DNA from: Bugulina stolonifera
Lineage: Eukaryota > Bryozoa > Gymnolaemata > Cheilostomatida > Bugulidae
NCBI GenBank assembly: GCA_935421135.1
Contig: OW285194.1
Coordinates: 12,051,376 to 12,115,375, forward strand
Reading direction: 5' to 3'
DNA: 64,000 nt
The translations under genes were made by a program, and so were the position numbers. Positions 37,020 through 48,933 of the stretch are shown in pieces (the stretch's first letter is position 1; the number at the start of each line of letters is the position of its first letter). The notes beneath the pieces were generated by a model. That model ran no database searches, was not told the DNA's origin, and saw nothing but the letters and a program-made list of their open reading frames with translations.

Positions 37020-38245
37020 CCAAAAATGTTATACCTACATGTAAATGACCTTTATAAAACTTGCTTTGCTGTTGCTTACCATACAAATATTAACTGCAAA
37101 CTATCACCTAATCTCAGTAGAACTACAGATATAGTACTATGGCCATGGCACAGTTAGTATGATGCAGTTCGCATGGCACATTTATAATATGACACAGTTG
37201 GTATGGAGCAGTATGGCACAGTACAATACTAATAATATTTCTAGTAGCTGGTTTCAGTAGACTGAGCTGAAGAGATAATGAACTGTACTTTCTAAGATCA
37301 CAGATCAGACTAGTACCCAGGCTCATTGGACACCCTTTCAATCAATATCTTGATATCACAGCCTCCTAAATTTGTAGCCTGTAGGTGTAGTTTAGAATGT
37401 GTTTCATACAGTTTCAAATTTTATTACTTCGTCCCTATTATGTGGGCCTGCAAAACTAGACATTAGTTTTTTTCTTTAAGAACTTAGTCTAGGCTTTACT
37501 TCACTATTTTTCTGATACATGTAAATGGGTACTGTAAGTTTGAAACACAGTCTAGGCTTTATTTTTAAAAAGCCTCAACAAATTTTCAAGGAGGCTATGA
37601 TGTCCAAAATATTGGTTTTAAGGGGGGGTGTCCAAGGGGTGCATTTGGATCACAGTCTACAAGCATGATTTTTGCTTTCAAAATGCATAACTTCATGTGA
37701 TCAAATAAAGCCTCACAATGTAGTCTAAGGTTCACTAAATAGAAGTTAATAATTGCAAATAGGTGCTGTAAGTTTGAAACACAGTCTAGGCTTTATTTAT
37801 AAAAAGCCTCAACAAATTTTCAAGGAGGCTATGATGTCCAAAATATTGGTTGGAAGGGGGGTGTCCAAGGGGTGCATTTGGATCACAGTCTACAAACATG
37901 ATTTTTAGGTTTCAAAATACATAACTTTATGTATTTTGAAAGCTAAAAATCATGTTTGTAGACTGTGATCCAAATGCACCCCTTGGACACCCCTCTTCCA
38001 ACCAATATTTTGGACATCATAGCCTCCTTGAAAATTTGTTGAGGCTTTTTATAAATAAAGCCTAGACTGTGTTTCAAACTTACAGCACCTATTTGCAATT
38101 ATTAACTTCTATTTAGTGAACCTTAGTCTACATTGTGAGGCTTTATTTAATTTGCTGTAATTACACCCAAGCCTGGGTTCCCCAGATTTACAACAATGGT
38201 CCCCATGAATACTCTATCACTATTATAATGTTAAATCACCTTGAT
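37020..38245. repeat. Interspersed repeat, copy 1, with internal duplication and fold-back
   Basis: Shares long stretches with 41615-43310: the GTTGCTTACCATA segment, the GGCACAGT box, the GGAGGCTATGATGTCC block, and the right end at TATAATG. Within it a block of about 150 bp is duplicated in direct orientation (about 37540-37690 and 37770-37915), and the second copy forms the left arm of the palindrome 37703-38148. No protein-coding capacity seen. Class unknown. Confidence 0.75.
37703..38148. repeat. 446-bp near-perfect palindrome
   Basis: Left arm begins AAATAAAGCCTCACAATG and the right arm ends with its complement. The match continues almost to the centre near 37925 (AAAATACATA / TATGTATTTT) with only scattered mismatches and almost no spacer. 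Non-coding. Confidence 0.88.
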
Positions 38246-39167
38246 ATAACATTTGGGCAATTTTCAAAGAATAAGAGTTGTCTTCTCTCCAACACGTAGA
38301 CATCATATCATGTATTTAATAACTGCTAATTCCTGTCTAAAGAGTAACCATATTTATTGTAACATTGAAGCAAAATAATATACATGCAAACAGAAATCAG
38401 GACGGATAACTAAAATATAACAGAATATCAGTGAAAACCCTTTTGTTTCAAGTTCAGGTACAACTGGAATACAATAATGTATAAGAGTATGAGCAGTCAT
38501 CATAGAAAAATAATTATTATGAGGGTTTTAAAATACATGTATCTAGACATTGACTTATATGTACACGCACACTTAAAATAATTAAAAAAGTATCAAAGCA
38601 TACAATTAGTATAAATCTTAGTTATGATTATCAATGTGGAATAGCTGAGGAGTGAAAATGATGTGTAAAAAGCAGTTTCTTCTCCTTGTTAGTCCGATGG
38701 GCACCTACATGTGCATGTCACCTAGTCAGTTTGTGTCACTCCATAGTTTCCATGATGCAAGTTTTCAAAACTATGAGCTAGAAATAATCATGCTGGCACA
38801 TTGACCTCTCGTTTATGTTGTAGTTTTATAATTCTATATTTCATCCAAATCATCGTCACTTCCTTTGGGAAATCACCCACTTTTACTGACTCGACTTTAA
38901 CAAATCCTTCGTACTCAGGAGCACACTACAACAATAGCAATATATACATTAGCCTAATATATAATAGCAACATATCTTTTAGCACATATGCTATAGAACT
39001 TAAGTAATAGTAGCACATTATCCTCTAGCAATGTACATAATAGTAACATATACTTTAGCACATAAATAATAGTAATTATAGTGATACACTGGCTATGTGA
39101 TAGAGAAGTACTACACTTTGTGTTAGTTAGTACAAATAGTACTAGTGCACTAACTAATACAGTTATC
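38246..39167. other. Non-coding stretch with one possible orphan exon
   Basis: Between the fold-back repeat and the hAT-like element. Apart from the minus-strand open segment at 38788-38925 I see nothing coding. Confidence 0.5.
38788..38925 (-). CDS. Possible orphan terminal exon
   Basis: On the minus strand a good acceptor (TATTGCTATTGTTGTAG) is followed by 45 open codons and a TGA. The phase-0 frame begins CAPEYEGFVKVESVKVGDF and has gene-like composition. I could not find an upstream exon to join it to, nor recognise the family. It could be the end of a gene whose other exons lie among the repeats to the right, or chance. Confidence 0.3.
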   Translation of the reverse strand, partial: CAPEYEGFVKVESVKVGDFPKEVTMIWMKYRIIKLQHKREVNVPA

Positions 39168-39821
39168 CAGGGCTCTCAACTACTCGGATTAAATCCAAAT
39201 TGTTCGGATTTGTCCTTCCCTTTTGGGCATTCGGACGGATTTCTATATTTTCCACTCACTGTTCGGATTTTGCTATTGTGGTAGGATTTGTTACTAGTAG
39301 CAAAGAGAGTACTCCCTTTGCTAGTAGGCTAACTAGCACCAAAGCCATACGCAAACAAAGTCTGTCTAATGGAATCAATAGGGGGTTGCGAGGTCGCTAA
39401 CCTAGTCAATTTAGTATTTGAATCAAATGGATGTCTAAAGTATTTTCCAATCTGATATTAATAGATTTTACAAAATAACACATAAGAGATATGTGATTAT
39501 ATATTTTGCAAATATTTTTGTGTTAGAAAGTCCCAAGTACTACTGTTTATCCACAAATATATAACATTTTAGATAGTGACACAAAAACAAGGGAGACAAG
39601 TCAAAACAACTCAAACATTTTGCATGCACTGTGTACCCACCTCATTTGTTCCACTTCCACTTGGAGCCATACAGATATAGGCTATATCTGTATTTTGTTT
39701 AAATCTGTATTATGGTGTCATATACATGTAGTTACCTGTTATTGTATATGTACACAATATTTTCCACTATCTCCACCACCTACATCTACTCTGTACATGT
39801 ATATACTGTATGCCCTATTTG

Positions 39822-40525
39822 CAGGGTTGGGAACTTTGATGTACTTTTGCATTCGATTTCCGATTTTCGATTATGCTGATTAAACCAAAGAATACAAGCA
39901 TTCGATTGTTACTTTATCAAATCAATGATTGTACTTCAATCGATTTTACAATCGATGACGATTTTAGAAAATGCACATGTATATGGGTATAATTTTTGTA
40001 AAAATGGAGAAATTTATTGTCTTTACTAATTTTGTCTATTACTTTAAAATGTTATAACAACTGTGCCTAATATTACCAGTTTTATTTGCATTTTCTCATA
40101 GTTTAGAGTTATCTCCTCTACCTTTATGTTTCTTTTTAGCCTCCAAATATTTATATGTACAGCAAATCTTAGCCAGAAATTCCAGGCTATTATTTCTTAT
40201 TTATTGCTAGCCACTCACATTTCATCCTAGCTTGCAAATAGAGGCTATTATTTTATTATTAAATAAAACAGCTCATCATCAGTTTTTTTATTAAAAAGAT
40301 AAGAACTAAGCTACGAGGCTTTTTATTTATTTCCTGTACTAAACATTACTAGCAGATCAATTAGCAGCTTAGTGACAATCGAATGCAGCTGTAACCCTAT
40401 AAAACCAATGAATACATGCATTTCGATGGCTTTGTTGGAAACCAACGATTAGGTGGAATCGATGGTGAATAGACCAACGAAAATCGCCATCGAATATCGA
40501 ATGCCATTGGCGATTCCCAACCCTG
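39822..40525. mobile_element. hAT-like element (nested), 704 bp
   Basis: Inverted ends CAGGGTTGGGAA (12 bp), with a perfect 8-bp target duplication CCTATTTG at 39814-39821 and 40526-40533. This is the hAT signature. It lies wholly inside the 39168-40808 element, so it inserted later. Its interior is full of ATCGATT/ATTCGAT variants and has no transposase frame. Confidence 0.88.
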
Positions 40526-40670
40526 CCTATTTGCATCTTTGTTTGTTCTACCAAATAAATACACACAAGTTGCATGTTACAACCTCTACCAAGCACAGCA
40601 CATTGTAAGTAAAATATGACTAGAATTGCATGAAATGGTGCCATTTTAGACGGCACGGTTAAAAAATTTT

Positions 40671-40745
40671 CAAGCGCGGGAGGGCGCTCCGCCGCCCCTC
40701 CCAGTCAGCCCGCTTCACAGGCTGGCGGGGCGAGGCCCCGCAGTG
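40671..40745. other. GC-rich island inside the outer hAT-like element
   Basis: About 75 bp, mostly G and C (CGCGGGAGGGCGCTCCGCCG...), in DNA that is otherwise strongly A/T-rich. It contains several short inverted repeats. Function unknown; probably part of the transposon. Confidence 0.6.
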
Positions 40746-40815
40746 GCATCTTTTTCCTCAATTCAACATTTTATTAGGATTTTTCACTTGATCAAGTTGA
40801 GAGCCCTGAGTTATC

Positions 40816-41614
40816 AGGTTAGACACTGACACACTATTGGCTAGACCAAATTGTATTAATTTTCTAACACAATATACTCGTACATGTATTTATGTGTAGT
40901 GGGTTTGGAGTTATCCTCCCTTCAATGTTGTGTACCACAGCATACTACACACAATTTCAATAAAGTGAGCTGACATCACTATTCTGTGATTATCTATCTC
41001 ACTGTTAGATGTTGTAATGTCACTACTTAGTAACTATGTAATATTCACTACCTGTCATCATTTTTGCCATGGGGTTCATCATACTTGACTCCTACCCAGC
41101 TTTAAACTCTGTCTCACCTACATACATGACTGTACCTCTTCTAGTTGGGTTACTAGATACACTGATCTCACACCCTAAATGGCACAAGTAAAGCAGTTAT
41201 AGCAGGCACTCGGTAGTATTACCACATGGAAAGATAACGCTGTAACAGCTATTCAGTATTCACTTTATATATGGAGACTAGAGAATTCTCAACAGTGCCT
41301 CTTTATTATACAGCTAATTGATAATCAAACATGGTTACTGACTCAGAGAATGACATCTTTAATTTAATGTAAATGCTCGTATAACGCTATCACACCATCA
41401 CTAAAGCTTCTGATTATGACATGAAGTTGTCTACCCTTGATAACTGTGTCAGTGAAAAAATTAAATGGGAGAAGATAACTTCACATTGTGATAAAAATGG
41501 ACACGTACCATTGAAATGCATAAGATGCACTACATTAGCTACCTAAATTTTAGACCCAGGCCAATTTGCTAAAATATTTTCCGGCACACAGCACACATCA
41601 GGCACACGTTGGTC
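40816..41614. other. Non-coding stretch between repeats
   Basis: A/T-rich, several short copies of the GTTATC/GATAAC-type motif; no exon recognised on either strand. Confidence 0.5.
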
Positions 41615-43310
41615 AATCAAAAATGTTATACATGTACCTATTTTATACTTTATAAAAGTATTGTTTTGCTGTTGCTTACCATAAAAATCTTAATACCAAC
41701 CTGTAACTTATCACCTAATCTCATATAGGCCTAAAGATATAATATGACCCAGCATGGCACAGTATAACACAGTTAGTATGACACAGTTACTATACAATTC
41801 TTAATAATATTTCTAAATAATAGTTGGTTTCAGTAGACTGAGCAGCTGCCTCATGCTCCAGAGATATGAACTGTACTTTCTAACAACATAGATCAGACTA
41901 TAGTACCCAGGCTCACTGGGCACTCCATGGACACCCCTTCCAACCAATATTTTGACATGATGGCTTCCTTCAAAATTATTGTAGGTGTGTTTTATACAAT
42001 TTCAAATTTTATTGCTGCGTCCCTATTAGGGGCCTCCAAAACTAAACATTAGGTTTTTCATTAGAAACTTAGTCTACAGCTTCATTTCATCATTTTTCAT
42101 GTCAAAATTGTGTTTCTGGGGGGGGGGGGGTCAATATAATATAGAGACTGTAATCCAAATGCTAAACAACATCATCTCACTGGGCGCCCCATAGACACTC
42201 CTTGTCAACCAACATTATGATATCATAGCCTCCTTGAAAATTTCTAGATATAGTTTCTTCTTTCTCTTTTGGTTTTTCCTGTTAAGGGTCGCCACCGTGG
42301 ATGATTTTCCCCACTTCGTTCTGTTGTTAGCATCTTTTTTCTGTCACACCTACGGCTTTCATATATTCTCTAACCACATCAAGAAATGTTCTCTTAGGTC
42401 TTCCCCTTCTTCCTACTCCCGGTAGTTCCACATCCATTACTCTCCTCCCCAGATAATTTCCATCTCTCCGTAGCACATGTCCATACCATCTCAATTTGCT
42501 CTCTCTGACTTTGATTCCCAGTCGTACTACCTTTGCTGTACCCCTAATGTACTCATTCCTAATTCTATCAAGTCTTTTGATCCCCAATGCAAACCTGAGC
42601 ATAGGTAATTCCGCTGTCTCTAACTCCGCCTCCTGCCTCTTGGTCAAAGTCACAATTTCCATACCATAATATAGTGTTGTTGGTCGAACTGCGGTGTTGT
42701 CTATTCTTCCCTTTAGCTTGGCCAAGAGCTTTTTATCACATAATTTGCCTGATACTTTCTTCAATCCACACCATCCAGCTTGTATTCTCTTCTTTACTTC
42801 TCCTCCACACTCCCCTTTTTCCTGTACTGTAGATCCAAAGTACATGTATTTGAACTCTTTCCCTTTTCACTTCTCTCTTTTCTAGATGTAGCTTAGAGTG
42901 TGTTTTAAACAATTTCAAATTTTATTACTGTGGCCTCCAAAGGTAAATGTTAGTTATTTTATTAAGAACTTGGTCTGCAGCTTTATTTTACTATTTACTC
43001 ATAGTTATGTGTTTCTAATGCCAAAATCATGTTTCTGGGAGCAATTGTAGACTGTGATCCAAATGCCAAACAATACCATCACTGGGTACCACCCCTTTTC
43101 AAGCAATATTTTGGACATCATAGCCTCCTTGAAAACTTGTTGCAGCTTTTAGATTAAGCCTAGACTGTGTTTTAAACTTCCAGCTCCCATTTACCACTAA
43201 TAATTTCTATTTAGTAGACTTTGTGAGCCTGTAATTACACCTAAGCCTAGGTTCTCTAGATTTACAGCAATGGTACCCATGGATACCCTATCACCATTAT
43301 AATGATACAT
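41615..43310. repeat. Interspersed repeat, copy 2, split by a LINE
   Basis: Second copy of the repeat at 37020-38245, in the same orientation and more diverged (41615-42242 and 42892-43310). It is interrupted by the non-LTR retrotransposon at 42254-42880. A G13 run lies at 42118-42130. Comparison of the two copies gives the uninterrupted sequence across the insertion. Confidence 0.75.
42254..42880 (-). mobile_element. 5'-truncated non-LTR retrotransposon (reverse transcriptase C-terminus)
   Basis: On the minus strand about 170 codons (42845 to 42327) encode the region after the polymerase domain typical of RTE/BovB- or CR1-like LINEs, with FGSTVQEKGECGGEVKKR, AELPMLRFALGIKRLDRIRN, LRWYGHVLRRD and a GRRGRPKRTFLDVV segment. 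A stop lies just upstream of the frame at about 42865, so the element is 5'-truncated, as is usual. It is flanked by TCTAGATATAG (42243-42253) and TCTAGATGTAG (42881-42891), an 11-bp target duplication with one mismatch. Not expected to be active. Confidence 0.9.
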
Positions 43311-44164
43311 TTTTGTGCAACACAGTTTTATTGTTGTTATTATAATATACAAGTACATTCATGTAAAAGTGACATATAAAATATCAAAAATATTTATTTT
43401 TTCAACTTCAATTTTATGAAGCTTTCCACATAGCAATAATATCACAAGAATGGGAATACTCCATACACAGAATGTTGCCTAAAATAGGGTGCTGAGTACA
43501 TTTACAATACCATAAATAAAATAACTTACATGGGCCCTCACCTTTTTCTTCCCAATTTGAGCAAGAGGAAAATATATTGAGAGAGGACAACTTCTAATTA
43601 TGATCAATAGCTTATGAGTGCCCATGGACTCAGGTGCTACAAGAGTATAACAATGTAATGTTTTATATAATATAATGCTTATCGTACTGGATAAATACAT
43701 ACATGTACATACACATAATATATCGTCTAATAAGAGCCAATTTTAATCTTCACATCTACAAAAATATGTCTCTATATAAATTTATGCCACTGGGCACCAT
43801 AACTAATATCAAGGAGTAATATTCATAAAACAAGATGCATTTTTATAGGTTTTCGATTATATTCCTAACATTTCAATGGTTAGACAAGCATCATCATCAG
43901 AGGATAAATATTGTCACAGAAAATTGAGGGCTACTTTATATATAGAATATATAATATATAGGTAATTCCTGCAGTGAAAAGATCATCAAATAAAGTCTCT
44001 TTTCATCCCCCCCCCCCCCATCTAATAGCGAGAGAGAGAGGATAACTTCTTATCAAAGTTGATAACTTTAGTTGAACTGAAGCCAAAAACACCCATGGGG
44101 TTGATTTGGAGCCTGAACTCTAGTGACTTTTCCAAGACTTGCTGGATTTGGAATTCAATTTCTG
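43311..44164. other. Non-coding stretch downstream of GPCR B
   Basis: Holds a copy of the GAGAGAGGACAACTTCT element end (about 43578-43625), a segment (43834-43905) related to 53538-53607, and a C13 run at 44007-44019. The GPCR B 3' UTR should fall here. No exon recognised. Confidence 0.5.
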
Positions 44165-47100
44165 TTATTCCTTCAGCATTTTGTGGGCACTCTCATCTAC
44201 AAATAAAACGTTTGGGCGCCATGGTGGACTAAAACTAGACAATGTACAATTATATCATTCCCATGGTCATTTATTTTGAAAGGGCACCAGCCAAGAAGAC
44301 AACTCCGAATAATAGTTAGTGCTAAATGTCAGCTGTTGCCTCACCTGAATCATGATTTGCTGAGAGAGGCTGTGTGTGTATTTTTTTGCACTTTAAGGTC
44401 TTCAGAAGCATATTTCTACAATATAAACATGCGTTACTTGTATATTAGTACATTACATACGTGTAGGGCAGAGTAGATATACATGTATTTGTTCCCTGTT
44501 CAAATCCTTATATCATTACAGCTAGTCAGGCCATGTTAATATAAGGATACACCACAAGAATACAAAATGCTCCCAACTAACCGGTAGAACTGATTGCAGG
44601 AGTAGAACACTACCCTAGTGCCATGATTAAACACTGGTCCAAATATTCTCATTAGTCTCAGTGAACCAAGGTTTACATGGCTCATCTCCACCACTAGGTC
44701 AAGCAGCAGCCCTACAACTCTACAACATACATGTACATTACAATGTATTTGGCCAAACTGTAACCATTGTCACAAGGCTATTATTATAAATAATATGTAT
44801 GCATGCACCTAGAATTACTGGAGATACTTCTATGGCATATACAGTTTATTCTACATTATAAATTGTAGAGTAGTTGAACAACTACCATGAACACTTATTG
44901 TTCATAATTAGAAGTTATCATCAATAAATAGCTTATGACTTTCCATGATAAATACACTGTAGAGTAGGCCTAATTCTATAGTTCAGTATTCCTACATTAC
45001 AATTGCCAGCAGTACATAATTATGCATTATACACTACACTACTACTGAACACTAAGTTAAGTGCATGTAAATAAGCAAACACTAACATTTTGGCAAGTGT
45101 GGCGCCATTTATAAGTTGAAGAAGTTGAAGTACGGAAGTTTGTATAGATTTTCACTTACATGAAAGCATAGCACATGAAATACCATATAGCCAATAACAA
45201 GAGCATGACGCAAACACCAACATTTTCCTTCTGCTGTTTATTTACTGGATTTCCTCTCTTCCGACATCTATAGACGATGAGAATCACAATAACAACTAAC
45301 ATAGTCACCATTGGGAGGAGGTCTGTCAGAGCCTGCGAGATTTAAGGAAATAAATATATCTAGTTAACTTAAGTTGGGTGTTACTAAATGCCACCTTACA
45401 ATCACAGCATGAGAAATGAAACATCAATTCTGTTGCATAGTTCTAGAAAAGGAACGTAGCATTAAAATGTGATTATTATAATAAAAATAAATTATTTTAT
45501 TACAAAAATCACATTTTAAAGCAAAATAAGTGTCTATATATATCAGTATCTTGGTTGTGTGTGTGGCCTGGACAAGAGCAACATTACAAGTTAGAAGACC
45601 ATTTGATTAAAATGTTGGGAGTGATTTAGACGATTGATCAATTTATGATTGGTTAATAGATGTATCATGTGAACATGAGAGAATCAATAAAATCACGTGG
45701 AAATAGAAAAAAGGAAGCAATGTACAATATAATATACAGTAAGCATCATAAAAGTAAATTTTTTACCAGGTTGCAGAAACCATATGAATTAATAAAATGC
45801 ATATTATGTAATATATTTACATGTAATGTTAAAACTTTGACTTTTCTCTTCAACTATTTGGGTTAGCATCAGAATGAATAAAATATATCAAAGATACAAA
45901 AGCTATAAGAGGTATTGATAGTAATATAAGCCAGCTTTTATGATACAGCTATGACTATAATACTAAAACCACTAGTTTGTTCATGTTCTGTTCAGAAGCA
46001 CAATTACACATCATGTCGTTTACTGTTGACCACAATAAGAAGTTGTCCGTTCTTGATAGTGTTTTGCTTGGGAAGATAACTCCTTGTTATGATCAATAAC
46101 TCAATCTGAGTGCCTGGGACATGCAAGTAGTATATACTATACTTACACATTAATTGGAAAGATGACTGCAATGACCAGTAGGTAATACAGTTATCTTTAT
46201 AGTTTTAATAACTTTATACAACTACATAGTGCACAATTCTCAGTTAAGCGCAATATTGCATAATTTAATTTTTATGTAGTCTTAAGTCTTTGTGGGCAAT
46301 TAGATTGGGGATGACACCATATATAATGAAGAACTTAACTTTTTCATCTGGAAATTTACTGAAGAACCCTGGCTACATGAAAATAAAATTATGTAAATTT
46401 CACCTGTCTCACAACATTCTATATAAAATATCTTTATTTTATTAACTTACAAAAGTGTCGAAGAAGAGAAAGCCTCTGGGTTCGATATACAGGATACCGT
46501 CCATGATGAATATTCGCATTTGCCACCAGATAGGGATGCTGATAGCCGTAACCAATAGAATGACGGCAACAATCAGTATTCTTATTCTCATCACCGAACA
46601 CCTAAAGCATCGGGTTGAAAATGAATAGATGTGTCAGGCTTGGACTTTCTTGGGTCGACTCACTATACAATTTTGAACAAGGTCGAATGTTTCACAAAGT
46701 GCCAAAGCTCTATTACAGAACAGTAGACTAAGTGCCATGTGCAACCCTCACTGTCTTTGGTAACTTAAGAACTTTAGCTTAGTGTATTATGATACTTCCT
46801 GTAAATTTGCTGTATAGCCAAGGCGTGCACCTAGTCCTAGGTAATACCTAGGACTAGATGCACACTTTGGCTATGCAGCAAATTTACAGGAAATATACTA
46901 TATCCCTCAGCTGCACTGACGAGGTGAAACAGATGAAATACATATTTTATACATGTATGCTGATGTAAGCATACATTGTATATGTACATGTACATGAACA
47001 TGTATATAAAATGTGCATTGGGAAGAAACTATAAAACTTTATCTACTACTGTTAGTTTCATATCCACTAAAAATGTATAAGATGATAGATGAAGCTATTC

Positions 47101-47551
47101 AATAAACTAAGACATGCTAAGTAACAATGCTTATACATTTGTACACTTACCAACGGCTAACTTTCCTGGAAACCAGGTAGAATATGATTGTAGATATCAA
47201 TATCCAATTAGAGATTCGTGAACAGAAATTTGAAGGGAAAATCCATAGTTTGTTCACTATGTCGTGAAAGAGTGTCGTTGGTTGGTTGAGTTGAAGGAGG
47301 CTGGACATGAAATAGAAGCCATGTAGCAACATAATGATGGTGTCTGCAACTCCCACCGCTGCTAGAGAGTGATAGATGGGTGACAACGCACTTTGACATC
47401 TTGCCAGTCTTACAAACACAACTGAGCTTAGAACGTTGAAGAAGAAACAAATTATAGATACCGCCGACAACACAATAAGGAAAGTCAAATATGCTGTTCC
47501 ACCACCAAATAGTGTGTCTGTCTCAACATCTGCTACTGTCGTATAATTCAT
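44165..47551 (-). CDS. Class A-like GPCR (GPCR B), six exons
   Basis: Seven-transmembrane receptor; ligand unknown. Exons (minus): 47151-47551, 46451-46601, 45160-45332, 44582-44719, 44345-44415 and 44165-44196, with phases 2, 0, 2, 2, 1, for 321 aa. TM1 is about residues 20-48, TM2 58-86 (AAVGVADT, with the class A Asp) and TM3 102-128. Exon 2 holds TM4 and ECL2, exon 3 TM5 and TM6, exon 4 TM7 (FNHGTRVVFYSCNQFYR), exon 5 the juxtamembrane tail (LLKTLKCKK). Phases of the first five introns match those of GPCR C's alternative form. After TM3 it reads YLVSRKVSRW, three residues shorter than GPCR C (FRFLAVAFPLKVCQW), so the DRY-like motif and ICL2 are eroded. The ATG at 47551 was chosen as the first in the frame. 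The 11-codon last exon is the weakest part; reading through exon 4 instead would stop at 44536. Confidence 0.8.
46796..46892. repeat. 97-bp hairpin in GPCR B intron 1
   Basis: Two 48-nt arms (TTCCTGTAAATTTGCTG... and its complement) differ at about four positions and are separated by almost no loop. Could be a small MITE or a precursor-type hairpin. No direct evidence of transcription beyond lying in an intron. Confidence 0.8.
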
Positions 47552-48933
47552 GTTGATATAAGGTAGTAGATCAGTAGTAGATAGCAAACTAGCAGTGGAT
47601 CTATTCCCTGGATACTCAAGACTGCAAACAGTGTGCGAGTTAACTCAACTGCACTGCTGCACTGTCTCCATTACATGAAAAATAAGCCTCATTCTGAAGT
47701 AAGAGCTGTGATACAGCCAGGGTAGGCAGCAATACAACTGTCCAATAAGGTGCAAGTGCATATTATATTTCTCTCTCTGTTATAATACTACCTGAGGTGA
47801 TCAGCACTATGTTATTCTAAGGTGAATTGTTTAATCAAGCTTTAGAGTTTACACAATAGGAAATCGATTCTTAGCTAATAATGGGAAGTAGGTCAATTAT
47901 AGTAACAGCTAGCACTGTATAATGTGGAGTTGTCCTCTCTAATGGATTTTCAAAGCCCATTAGTTAGATAGCTGAGAGCTGAGACAACAACCGTTTGACC
48001 TGCTGCAAGGAGTGACGAAGTACACAATACATGTATATGTATATGAATAACATGGAGGCTGTTATAATTATACAATCTCAGTTTATTCATAGTTTTTATG
48101 CATGGTACAGATCTAATAAATAATATTATATATTATAACTTTATATTGATACATTACGAGTATACAGTGTAATATTAATAATGATTAAATGCACAGCATT
48201 TACTTTATGTTAATCTAATAAATATATACAAAAGTATAATAGTATATGTATATGCACACTAAATCACCAATATATGTTTAGAAGTTGTGCCCTCTCTTAG
48301 ATCAAAGACGTGACACCCTAAACTACATAAAAATAATACAGAAACAAATAAAGAACACAATACCAGAATATAAACTTATTTATAGATTAAAAACCCAATA
48401 CAGATCAGAAATTATGATGAAAAGGCACAATTGATAAAATAAAGAGTTTGGTAGTTGTCCTATCTTGGTTGTGATGCAGTATTTTACTTTGACAATTGAC
48501 TTGTTTGAAGATTCTGTCCAGCAGTGAACTGTTACCATGCATCATATTTCGCCAGCTAGACCACAACAAAACTACATTTAGAATGCCACAATCATATCAC
48601 AGTGTGTTTGACCACCTCACCTGAGCCCTGATTCCAGGTGTCACAGACTAGTTCCTGCGAGTTAATATGTAGCACCAGGCTACAAGGCAATAACTACCTA
48701 CAAAGCAGTTCAGCTCCCTAGTTAGAGAGAGGCGTTTCTACAGTATCCACTAATAACAGTGTTGGTCTGTGTGATATGCTATGTCACAAATATTATAAAA
48801 TATACAATTACGCTATTTTTAAAGGTTTTCTCTGTGATATGTACTACATCTACATGCAACTACAAATGTTCTGTGCGATATGTCACTTATATCAAATGCT
48901 ATGCAGTTATACCTATTTGTCTGCTCTGTGGTA
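47552..48933. other. Intergenic between GPCR B and the GPCR C tail exon
   Basis: GPCR B promoter side. Includes one AGTTGTCCTCTCT motif (about 47930) and A/T-rich DNA. No exon recognised. Confidence 0.5.

Larger units (their letters stand above)
39168..40808. mobile_element. hAT-like element (outer), interrupted by a second one
   Basis: Ends are the perfect 14-bp inverted repeat CAGGGCTCTCAACT, a hAT-type terminus. They are flanked on both sides by AGTTATC (39161-39167 and 40809-40815), a 7-bp match where hAT elements give 8. There is no transposase frame, so it is non-autonomous or a relic. It contains the nested element 39822-40525 and a GC-rich block (40671-40745). Confidence 0.8.

Noticed and set aside
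44536..44719. GPCR B ending by read-through of exon 4 at 44536
   Set aside because: A donor in the same phase as in GPCR C precedes the stop, and a following exon (44345-44415) matches the GPCR C tail start in sequence and phase.
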